Positions 33,697 to 41,329 of a stretch of DNA of 44,666 nt are shown here, in pieces. Under the pieces are notes generated by a model. The model was not told the DNA's origin and searched no databases. It was given only the letters and a program-made list of their open reading frames with translations. A program made the position numbers and the translations under genes. Numbering within the stretch: position 1 is the first letter of the stretch; each line of letters starts with the position of its first letter. This DNA comes from an uncultured Clostridia bacterium (GTDB lineage Bacteria > Bacillota > Clostridia > UBA1381): assembly GCA_934462945.1 (NCBI GenBank), contig CAKSJF010000007.1, positions 1 to 44,666 of the forward strand. Reading direction: 5' to 3'.

Positions 33697-36600
33697 TCTA
33701 TCCCCTCCTGTTTTACTGTTACTGTAAAATGTACCACAGAATTTTGCTTTGCTTCAAATTCAATTGCAAAGCCCTCCGAGTTTTCCTCATTTCCGGCAAC
33801 CGGAATTTCTTCTTCATAATCATGATATTCCTGTTCTAAAACGGCTCGCAGATAATCACTCTGCAAGACCTCCGCCGTTGCCGTCTGTGCCGGAACGGTG
33901 AGGTTCGGCAGCTGAATCTGTACCGGCATCGGCTCTGCAAACCGGTTTACAATCGTAAAGGTCAGCTCGTTATCCTTGATCGACGCATAGCCGGAAAGCC
34001 GTCTTGCCACATTTGTTTCCGCATTGGTCAGCACTCTGCCGCCGATATGCCGGCTTAAAAGTTCAAAGGCTCGTGTGGACGGATTGAAATAATACGCATC
34101 CTTAAATTTGAACAGATCCGGAATATCGTCCTTGTGAACCGTATAATTGATACCTCTGTTCCATGTAAAATACCGGTTTCCGGGATCCATGCTGACATCA
34201 TAGATGATATGTCCGAACCACGGAGATTCCAGATCGTGCATCACATTTACATTCGTAAAACCGGAATCAAACACCAGCTCACCCCAGTTATGCGCCGTAT
34301 TCAGAGCGTTTGCAAAGGTATGCTCTAAGGAATTGGGATCCCAACCCTCAAAGCGCCATGCCATTGTCTCGGTATCGTCACGGATTGGTTTTCCCTCAGC
34401 AATCAGCTGATTTCTCTGCTCCTTTGATCCGTTGCGCGGGAAATTCTGTTCGTTGGTTCGTGCCAGCCTTGCCGCGCTTGCATTTTCCGCAAGCGGCGGA
34501 ATGGTCCACTGTCCGAACGGATAGTGCGTCGCGGTGGAATCAAGCATCGCATAAGCGTCCTTTGACATCTTTTCATATGGGAAGCCGCCCGGTGCGATAA
34601 TCCACGCGTCCGGAAAATGCTTTTTAATGGACCGGATATACCCCTCGGTTGCCTGTAAGAAATCTCTTGTCAGGGGATTTTCAATATCGGTCAGCGGTAA
34701 GCTGGAATAGCTTTTGAAGTTATCTTCGTTTCCGATCTCCCAATATTTGATCTCATAGCCGCGCCGGACAATTTCGTCCAGGTTTTTATCAAATGCTTCA
34801 ATTGCCTCCTCAATCCGGTTATGATCATAGAGATTTGGATTGGTGATTAAACCGTTGTCGGTATTTTTTACATTAAAGCAAGGGTATGCCTGCCGTACCT
34901 TTCCGTTCTTGTCCACGAAAAAACCCGGATTTGTCTGGAACAGCAGATCCACATCATACTCCCGGCAAAATTCGAGCATATCCCAGAAATCTACATACCA
35001 GGCATTGTTATAGTCCTCGCTGTTGTAAAGACCCAGCCAGTCGCCCCTGCCGCCGTTTTTCTGCGCCATGTCGTACTGGATGGCATATTCCTCGCCCTCC
35101 ATAAAATACTGATGACACGGCAATCCGCCCGGAAAACGCAGAGAACGTCCGCCGGCTTTTTTAAGCGCCGCTGCAAACTCATCACGCTTGGAGCGCGGAT
35201 CACTTTTCGGGAGTGTTCCGTAATAAATACCGGCATAATGGAACGGCGCGTTATAGCAGAACGAGCTGCTCACAATCTCATGTTCTGCCTCATTATTGGT
35301 AAAGGTGAAAGTGCTGTCTCTCGGAGTATCCTCCGGCAGGGTATAGTCTCCGTCTGTGATAACCGAAACCTTATCCTCCTTATCCGAAATACCTGCCCAG
35401 ACATGCTCGGAAATAATGCCGCTCTCATGCAATTCCTCTAAAAGCTTTTTGTCGCTGCCCTTCCGGTTCATCGTGAATGCTTCATAGATGGCATTGCACA
35501 TGTCCTTATTCGTAAAGGTCGGCTCATAGATCATGTCGCCGATTCCGATTTTATAGAGCAGGCTCTCCATGTTGTCCCAGGTGTAGTCCTTTCCGCATTC
35601 ATAATCTAAAAGACTTAAAAGAATTTTGTAGCATGCACGCGCTGTCAGCGGATCGTTTCCGCAGAAATTGTCGTTTCCGTCTCCCTCGATGCCAAAGCAT
35701 TTATAAGCATAGATATAGGAAAGAAGATTATAGTTTTCCTCATCCGCATCCTGAAAATTATACGTTCCGCAGTAGGAAAGCGCCTTTTCATACTCACCTG
35801 TTAAATGCAGGAGCGCTTTTGCCATATCCAGCCTGGTCGGGGTTTTCTCCATAAATTCCTCGGTCGGCTCACCGTCTGCAACCCCCATCTCACATAAAAG
35901 ATCTACGTTCGACCGAAGTGTGGTGGCTATAATTTCTGTGGTAGGCCATTTTTCCGGATACGGAATACCGTCCACCTCTAATTCATGCCAACCGCCCCAT
36001 TTTGCGCCGGTTGATGTGATATAGCCCTCTAAAAAGTCGATATACAGATGTGTGATTCCCTTATAGAGATCACCCTCTAAATCGATATACTGCCACGCAC
36101 CGGTATTTTCCAGAGTGTAGATTTTTCCGTCTGTGATCGGTTCAGGATTTTTCAGCTTATTCCGGAACACCACATCCTCGTTATACACATAAAGCTGAAA
36201 GTTTTTCGGGGTTGCCCAGTCTCCGTTTACCATGTTCATGAACCCCAGCCGGGTTACGTCGGTCGGATATAAGAATTGGTACATCATAAAGCCGTCTGCC
36301 ACATTGCTGATTCCGCCGACTGTGGTACTGTTTTTATCATAACAGCGCGAGAGGGCATATTCCCATCCGCCCAGATCACCGCTGTTTTTGTTCTGCCTGA
36401 AGTCAACGCTAAATTCCAGCTCTCTCGGCTCTTTTGACGTTGTTTCCTCCTCCGCACATCCTGCGCCAAACAGCGCAAGCTCTGTCATTGCCGCAGGCGC
36501 TCCCTCCTTTCCGGAGAGTCCGGAAACAGAAAGCTTTAATTCCCGGATGCCGGAAAAATCAGTTTTGATCTCGGCGGCATCCGCTGATCCGTAAAATTTC

Positions 36601-36929
36601 AGCAAAGCAGTCTGATCTCCTGCCTGAACCTGAATTTCCCGGATGTCCTGCCATGCCGGAAAGCTTTTTTTGGAAATCCGCACTCCCGAAACATCCGTCT
36701 GCTCCGAAAAGGTGATTAAAAGCTCTGCGTTTTTTGGATTTTTTAAAAGCGCGGCGGTGGTTTCATCTCCGTCGGTCAGATTTTTTGCCGAATAGGAGCT
36801 GCTCTCAATCAGCTGATCCGAGCTGACTAAAAATCCGGAAAGCTTTTCCTCCTCCGCTCCGACAGGAAAAACTGCCGTACCGGCAAGCATGCTCGCCGCC
36901 AAGACCGCTGCGAAACATTTTTTGAACAT
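33693..36929 (-). CDS. Secreted putative clan GH-A hydrolase with discoidin and SLH-like parts
   Basis: A 1078-residue exported protein. Signal peptide (about 1-25); a first discoidin-like region (about 33-155); a second discoidin-like domain (about 185-322); an SLH-like helical region (about 335-470, FQDADEENYN then GNDPLTARACYKILLSLL); and a catalytic region (about 555-1075) with LRFPGGLPCHQYF (598-610) and YWEIGNED (729-736). E735 is the likely acid/base and E854 (TETMAW) or E861 the likely nucleophile. This resembles clan GH-A, and GH51-type PGG and GNE motifs, but no known family is clear. The start is ATG 36929, with GAGGAGA upstream; the longer frame is rejected. It lies 23 bases after the GH130 gene. 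Confidence 0.72.
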   Translation of the reverse strand: MFKKCFAAVLAASMLAGTAVFPVGAEEEKLSGFLVSSDQLIESSSYSAKNLTDGDETTAALLKNPKNAELLITFSEQTDVSGVRISKKSFPAWQDIREIQVQAGDQTALLKFYGSADAAEIKTDFSGIRELKLSVSGLSGKEGAPAAMTELALFGAGCAEEETTSKEPRELEFSVDFRQNKNSGDLGGWEYALSRCYDKNSTTVGGISNVADGFMMYQFLYPTDVTRLGFMNMVNGDWATPKNFQLYVYNEDVVFRNKLKNPEPITDGKIYTLENTGAWQYIDLEGDLYKGITHLYIDFLEGYITSTGAKWGGWHELEVDGIPYPEKWPTTEIIATTLRSNVDLLCEMGVADGEPTEEFMEKTPTRLDMAKALLHLTGEYEKALSYCGTYNFQDADEENYNLLSYIYAYKCFGIEGDGNDNFCGNDPLTARACYKILLSLLDYECGKDYTWDNMESLLYKIGIGDMIYEPTFTNKDMCNAIYEAFTMNRKGSDKKLLEELHESGIISEHVWAGISDKEDKVSVITDGDYTLPEDTPRDSTFTFTNNEAEHEIVSSSFCYNAPFHYAGIYYGTLPKSDPRSKRDEFAAALKKAGGRSLRFPGGLPCHQYFMEGEEYAIQYDMAQKNGGRGDWLGLYNSEDYNNAWYVDFWDMLEFCREYDVDLLFQTNPGFFVDKNGKVRQAYPCFNVKNTDNGLITNPNLYDHNRIEEAIEAFDKNLDEIVRRGYEIKYWEIGNEDNFKSYSSLPLTDIENPLTRDFLQATEGYIRSIKKHFPDAWIIAPGGFPYEKMSKDAYAMLDSTATHYPFGQWTIPPLAENASAARLARTNEQNFPRNGSKEQRNQLIAEGKPIRDDTETMAWRFEGWDPNSLEHTFANALNTAHNWGELVFDSGFTNVNVMHDLESPWFGHIIYDVSMDPGNRYFTWNRGINYTVHKDDIPDLFKFKDAYYFNPSTRAFELLSRHIGGRVLTNAETNVARRLSGYASIKDNELTFTIVNRFAEPMPVQIQLPNLTVPAQTATAEVLQSDYLRAVLEQEYHDYEEEIPVAGNEENSEGFAIEFEAKQNSVVHFTVTVKQEGIE

Positions 36930-36952
36930 AAAATTCTCCTCTCTATATGAAT

Positions 36953-37846
36953 TTAGCCATGATAGCACGCGTCTATCAAATCCTCTAATTTTGCTTCTGC
37001 CAGACCGATACACTGATCAGCCGCACCGTAATAAATTTTGACTGTTCCGTCATCCTCCAAAACTGCGTTACAGGAAAAAACTACACCCGGCACTCTGCCG
37101 ATCCATTCATAGCTTTCCTCCGGATAAAACACCGGTCCCTCGCTGCGGGCAAGAACCTTGGAAGGGTCCTCTAAATCCAGCATCACGACACCTAAATTAT
37201 AAATATAGCCGTTACAGGTATTGTACACACCATGATAAAGCTCCAGCCATCCATGCTCCGTTTTAATCGGAGGCGCACCGGCACCGATCTTATAAGCGTC
37301 CCAATAAGTCTCTCTTGTCTGCATCACAAGTCTCTGATTCCCCCAAAAATGCAGATCCGGGGAATATTCAATCCACAAATCCTTTTCATCCCGTCCAAAC
37401 CGGCAGTAATAGCCGCCGATCTTTTCCGGGAACAGTGAGCAGTTTCTGTTGTTTAATTCACTGGACACCGAAACACGCTCAAATGTTCTGAAATCATCCG
37501 TTGCCAAAAGGCTGATCCGGTCGCCGACAATTGAGTTTGACGTATGTGTGATATAATAACGTCCCTCCAGCTTTACAATACGCGGATCGTAAACGCATAT
37601 CTCATTCGGATGATCCGGGTGCGAAACCAATTCAATCGGCTTTTCATCCGGTACAAAATGGATTCCGTCCTGACTGCGTGCCACCCAAAGCACAATATGC
37701 CGCTTTGCCAGGGTCACATCGCAAATCAGAATATATTCGTTCCCGGTCTTAATTGCTCCGGGATTTAAAACTGCCGAAGTATCAACCGGAAAATCCTCTT
37801 TTGTCAGGATTGGGTTTTTAGGATAGCGTGTAAATATTTTTTTCAT
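36953..37846 (-). CDS. GH130 family glycoside phosphorylase/hydrolase
   Basis: A 297-residue five-bladed beta-propeller enzyme of the GH130 family. Visible landmarks are NPIL (11-14), YDPR with D87 (86-89), GAGAPP (188-193) and GAADQCIGLAEAKL (274-287). The family breaks beta-mannosidic bonds, mostly by phosphorolysis to mannose-1-phosphate; members use mannosyl-glucose, beta-1,4- or beta-1,2-mannooligosaccharides or N-glycan core mannosyl-GlcNAc. No signal peptide, so it is cytoplasmic and should act on sugar brought in by the ABC transporter. The start at 37846 is set by AAAGGAG eight bases upstream. It lies 44 bases after the permease gene, inside the same operon. Confidence 0.85.
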   Translation of the reverse strand: MKKIFTRYPKNPILTKEDFPVDTSAVLNPGAIKTGNEYILICDVTLAKRHIVLWVARSQDGIHFVPDEKPIELVSHPDHPNEICVYDPRIVKLEGRYYITHTSNSIVGDRISLLATDDFRTFERVSVSSELNNRNCSLFPEKIGGYYCRFGRDEKDLWIEYSPDLHFWGNQRLVMQTRETYWDAYKIGAGAPPIKTEHGWLELYHGVYNTCNGYIYNLGVVMLDLEDPSKVLARSEGPVFYPEESYEWIGRVPGVVFSCNAVLEDDGTVKIYYGAADQCIGLAEAKLEDLIDACYHG

Positions 37847-37890
37847 TGTCTTTTCTCCTTTCGCCAAAACAGGTAATCTGAAAATTCCTT

Positions 37891-38727
37891 TTATCCTTTT
37901 ACTGCACCGTTTGTCATACCCTCGACAAAGTAACGGTTTAAGCCTAAATAAACAAGTATCATCGGAATAATGGAAATCATCGTTCCTGCCAGCATCAGAT
38001 TCCAGGAGGTTGCTCCCTCGCCGGTATTTTTCAATGCCACAACGCCGACAACCAGCGGCGCTTTTTTCGGTGTGGAAATGGTGAACACCATCGGCAGAAG
38101 ATAATCATTCCAAACGGTTTTAAAAGTAATAATTGCAATGGTTGCTAAAATCGGCTTCATAAGCGGCAGAATAATTGAGACAAAAATTTTGCCGAAATGG
38201 CATCCGTCAATCGTTGCCGCCTCGTCAATTTCCTTTGGAATGGAATTGACAAAGCCGCGCACCAAAAACAGGTTCATCGCACTGACACCGAAAATCTTCA
38301 TAATGATAATGCCCCAAAGGCTCTTATTAATATGTAATAACCGTGCAATTTGCAGCTGTGGATAAAGCGTTACTGTTCCGAGCGAGATAAACATGGTTGC
38401 GGTAAACAGTCCGAAAATCAGTTTCTTGCCCGGAAAGTTTCCGCGCGAAAATGCATAGCCGCCCATTGCCGAGGACGCTACCACGCCGATCACCGAGAAA
38501 AAGGTCATATAAACGCTGTTCCAGGTGTAGGTTTTAAAATCTGCCAGCTTCCATGCTTCTACATAGTTATCAAAAACAAACTTCTCCGGAATCAGCCTTG
38601 CGCCGGATACCAAAAGCTCCTGATTGCTCTTAAACGACCCGAAAAATGCATACAAAACCGGCAGCAGCGTGATAAAGGTTAATAGAATCAGGAAAAGATA
38701 AATCAGTGTTTTTTTCAATATTTTCAT
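37891..38727 (-). CDS. Carbohydrate ABC transporter permease (MalG-type)
   Basis: A 278-residue inner-membrane protein with six predicted helices and the permease EAA loop IDEAATIDGCHFGKI (167-181) that contacts the ATPase. It belongs to the CUT1 family that imports oligosaccharides. AGGAGGAGA precedes the ATG and 13 bases separate it from the partner permease. Its role is import of the breakdown products of the surface hydrolases. Confidence 0.92.
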   Translation of the reverse strand: MKILKKTLIYLFLILLTFITLLPVLYAFFGSFKSNQELLVSGARLIPEKFVFDNYVEAWKLADFKTYTWNSVYMTFFSVIGVVASSAMGGYAFSRGNFPGKKLIFGLFTATMFISLGTVTLYPQLQIARLLHINKSLWGIIIMKIFGVSAMNLFLVRGFVNSIPKEIDEAATIDGCHFGKIFVSIILPLMKPILATIAIITFKTVWNDYLLPMVFTISTPKKAPLVVGVVALKNTGEGATSWNLMLAGTMISIIPMILVYLGLNRYFVEGMTNGAVKG

Positions 38728-38740
38728 GCCGTATCTCCTC

Positions 38741-39646
38741 CTAATAAATTTGTGTACTCTTTTGGGTCACCTTTAAATATACCGCTGTCAGACCGCCCAG
38801 AATGATAGCAAGCACAATTCCTGCCGCCGTTGCATAGCCATATTGCGAGGCATTGACGGTATTTCCATAGCTGAAGAAATATTTAAAGATATAAGTCATA
38901 ATCACTTCGCTCTGTCCCGCCGGCTGACCGTTTGTCAGAGTCAGAACCAGGTCAGTCGTCTGAATCGTTCCGATCATTGCCATCATCAGAATTACCTGCA
39001 TCGTCGGTGCAAGCATCGGGAGAGTGATATGTACAAAGCTTTTCCATTTATTTGCGCCGTCTAAGGACGCGCATTCATATAAATCCGCCGGAATCCCCTG
39101 AATGCCGGACAGGAAAAACAGCATGTTAATACCAAATCCCTGCCAGATTGAAACAATGGCAATGACTAAAATTGCCGTCCATTTATGACCAAACCAATTG
39201 ACCGGTTCAATCCCGAATTCCATCAGTACATTATTTACAAATCCATTTGCCGTATCAAAGATAAAGAAGAAAATCAATCCCATAATTGCCGTAGAAATAA
39301 TATTGGGCAGGAAGAAAATCGTCCGGAAAATACCGCTTCCCTTTAAGGCATTATTCAGTAAAATTGCTAAGAGTAATGCCAGCGGCAGCTCCACTAAAAG
39401 CTTTCCGAAGCTCATCAGAAAGGTTGTCGCCATTGCCTGCCAGTAGCCGGGATCCCGTGTGAATACCCGGATATAATTATCAAGCCCGACAAAGCTTGCC
39501 TCAATTCCATCGTAATCAAAGAAAGAATACCGGACTGCCCAGCAAATCGGATATATCGTGAACACCAGAAATCCAATCAGCATTGGGGCAATAAACAGAT
39601 AGCACCATTTGATCTGTCCCCGGTTCCAGTTTTTTGTTTTATTCAT
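38741..39646 (-). CDS. Sugar ABC transporter permease (MalF-type)
   Basis: A 301-residue inner-membrane protein with six helices and an EAA loop (LYECASLDGANKWKSF, 189-204). It is the MalF-like partner of the following permease. It starts 61 bases after the binding-protein gene, with a strong stem-loop in between that may lower downstream transcript levels. The cluster has no ATPase gene; CUT1 systems in Firmicutes often share a single MsmK-like ATPase encoded elsewhere. Confidence 0.92.
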   Translation of the reverse strand: MNKTKNWNRGQIKWCYLFIAPMLIGFLVFTIYPICWAVRYSFFDYDGIEASFVGLDNYIRVFTRDPGYWQAMATTFLMSFGKLLVELPLALLLAILLNNALKGSGIFRTIFFLPNIISTAIMGLIFFFIFDTANGFVNNVLMEFGIEPVNWFGHKWTAILVIAIVSIWQGFGINMLFFLSGIQGIPADLYECASLDGANKWKSFVHITLPMLAPTMQVILMMAMIGTIQTTDLVLTLTNGQPAGQSEVIMTYIFKYFFSYGNTVNASQYGYATAAGIVLAIILGGLTAVYLKVTQKSTQIY

Positions 39647-39671
39647 ATTTTATGCTCCCTCATTTGGCTTT

Positions 39672-39697
39672 GCCGTCCGGCGATTCTGCCGGACGGC
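39672..39697 (-). promoter_or_regulatory. Stem-loop between binding-protein and permease genes
   Basis: GCCGTCCGGC (39672-39681) and GCCGGACGGC (39688-39697) form a perfect 10-bp GC-rich stem with a six-base loop. No T run follows on the minus strand. Such hairpins commonly protect the 3' end of the binding-protein mRNA so that this subunit is made in excess. Confidence 0.75.
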
Positions 39698-39707
39698 GCT
39701 GTGTTTG

Positions 39708-41075
39708 TTATTCTGCCTTAATATCAATATTGTCCCATTTATATTCCGATAACGTGATCTTTCCATCCTCTACATTCTTGGAAAGTGCAGCAGCGGAACG
39801 TTCGTCCAAATCCTTTAAAAGCGTTTCAGCATCCTCACCCATCCAGATTTTCATACCGACTGCGGCTAAGCTGTCACCTTCCAATGTGATTCTCGGAGCA
39901 GGCGGAAGTCCAATCGAGTCGCTGACAAAGGAACAAAATTCCTCCCATCCCTTGGACGGATTTTCAAGCGTTGTGTTTTCAATCAGCTTTTCGTCTGCCG
40001 GAATGATTTTTCCCGCCTGATAGAGCTTGGAAACCACCTGATCGTCGTGGAACCACTTATAAACCTCCATCACCTTTTCTTTCATGTCATCTTCTACATT
40101 TCCAATGACTAAGAACGGATCGGTGGAGCACCATTGTTTATATTCTGCCTGACCGGTAATAGTCGGAACAGGAGCAATGCCCCAATCGCATTTTGCCGGG
40201 AACTGATCGTTCAAAACACCCACATCCCAGGACGCACCCAGCTTCATCGCAATACTGCCCTCTGCAAACTGCGCACGTGCAGGATCGTTATCCAGACCCT
40301 CTGCACCTATGTAATAGGATTGATCCTCCTTAATCCGGTTCATAAACTGAAATGCAGGAAGAAGTGCAGAATAATTAAAACAATCATTTTCTGCATCATA
40401 TCCGATTGTTCCGAGCGAGGAGAAAAACGGCTGAACGAGATCCCATCCGAAATATCCGCCCCATTTTAACGGCAGCGCAATTCCATATTCCTTTGCGTCC
40501 GGGTTGGTGCATTTTTTTGCATACTCTGCAACCTCATCCCAAGTTTTCGGAGGCTTTGCCTCGCCGTTTTCATCCACAATTCCGTTTTTCTTAAAAAGAT
40601 CCTTATTATAAAGAAGTCCGATTGTGGTCAGGTTATACGGAACGCTATAGGTTTTCCCGTCAATCACATTTGCCACATTCACAAGCTTTCCGTCATACTT
40701 TTTGATGAACTCCTCTCCTCCCGGCATATCGTCCAGCGCAGTAATCACATTCTGTTTTACCGCCTCCCGGATACCGGTGATCGGATAGTACAGATCCGGC
40801 ACCTCCTTCGACTGAATCGCAACATCCAGCACCTTCTGATAGTCGCCGCCCTGCACAACATAATCAATCTTAATGCCCTTTTCCTTACCGGTTGTTTCAT
40901 TATAATCTGCAACCAGCTCGGTCATAACGTCCTTGGTGTGTGTGCTGTTTGTCCAGACCGTCACCGTTGTCACACCGTCGGCATTTGTCTTTTTCTCGCC
41001 GCAGCCGGAAAGCATTCCTGCCGAGAGCGCTGCAAGCGTCAGAATTGCCGCCGCCCGTTTTGTTGTTTGTTTCAT
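39708..41075 (-). CDS. Sugar ABC transporter substrate-binding lipoprotein
   Basis: A 455-residue extracellular solute-binding protein. The N-terminus has a basic start, a hydrophobic core and the lipobox LSGC with C25, so the mature protein is lipid-anchored on the outer face of the membrane. The rest has the two-lobed fold of CUT1 oligosaccharide binders (family 1). It is the first gene of the long glycan operon and probably binds the mannose-containing oligosaccharides. AGAGG lies nine bases before the ATG. A divergent two-component system is encoded just upstream. Confidence 0.9.
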   Translation of the reverse strand: MKQTTKRAAAILTLAALSAGMLSGCGEKKTNADGVTTVTVWTNSTHTKDVMTELVADYNETTGKEKGIKIDYVVQGGDYQKVLDVAIQSKEVPDLYYPITGIREAVKQNVITALDDMPGGEEFIKKYDGKLVNVANVIDGKTYSVPYNLTTIGLLYNKDLFKKNGIVDENGEAKPPKTWDEVAEYAKKCTNPDAKEYGIALPLKWGGYFGWDLVQPFFSSLGTIGYDAENDCFNYSALLPAFQFMNRIKEDQSYYIGAEGLDNDPARAQFAEGSIAMKLGASWDVGVLNDQFPAKCDWGIAPVPTITGQAEYKQWCSTDPFLVIGNVEDDMKEKVMEVYKWFHDDQVVSKLYQAGKIIPADEKLIENTTLENPSKGWEEFCSFVSDSIGLPPAPRITLEGDSLAAVGMKIWMGEDAETLLKDLDERSAAALSKNVEDGKITLSEYKWDNIDIKAE

Positions 41076-41105
41076 GTTCTGATACCTCTTTTCTTTCTTC
41101 TCTCC

Positions 41106-41123
41106 CCCTCGCTTTTCCGAGGG
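41106..41123 (-). promoter_or_regulatory. Leader hairpin of the glycan operon
   Basis: CCCTCG (41106-41111) and CGAGGG (41118-41123) form a perfect six-base stem with a six-base loop, 31 bases upstream of the binding-protein start. It would lie in the 5' untranslated region. Confidence 0.45.
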
Positions 41124-41133
41124 TACATTTAAT

Positions 41134-41162
41134 CTATTATTATTTTAGCACAAAAAAATCAA
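41134..41162 (-). promoter_or_regulatory. Putative promoter of the glycan operon
   Basis: On the minus strand there is TTGATT (41157-41162), a 17-bp spacer and TAATAG (41134-41139). An alternative is TTGCAC with TAAAAT at 15 bp. The match is weak, as expected for an activator-dependent promoter. Confidence 0.4.
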
Positions 41163-41313
41163 GTGCAAAATACGATTTTTTATCAACGTTTTTCCCGTTT
41201 GCACCTATCCTTGCACAAAAGTGTTGATAATTTATCAACGTTCACAAAACGGATATATTTTCCCTTGACTTTTATAGTAAAACATGCTAAAATAATGTTG
41301 ATTTTATCAAAAC
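41163..41313. promoter_or_regulatory. Cluster of repeats and palindromes between divergent operons
   Basis: A perfect palindrome GTTGATAATTTATCAAC spans 41223-41239. Its right half with flank, TTATCAACGTT (41232-41242), is repeated identically at 41180-41190, 52 bp away. A degenerate copy, GTTGATTTTATCAAAAC, lies at 41297-41313 just after the kinase promoter. GTGCAAA (41163-41169) and TTTGCAC (41198-41204) form a second inverted pair. These are good candidates for binding sites of the response regulator or another sugar regulator. Confidence 0.55.
41265..41293 (+). promoter_or_regulatory. Promoter of the two-component system
   Basis: TTGACT (41265-41270), a 17-bp spacer and TAAAAT (41288-41293), 36 bases before the kinase start. 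A degenerate copy of the palindrome overlaps the transcription start region. Confidence 0.7.
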
Positions 41314-41329
41314 GGAAAGGAGCAAAAGG

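Noticed and set aside
41163..41313. CRISPR-like array from the repeated TTATCAAC units
   Set aside because: There are only two or three short copies at irregular spacing, with no cas genes; they fit operator sites.
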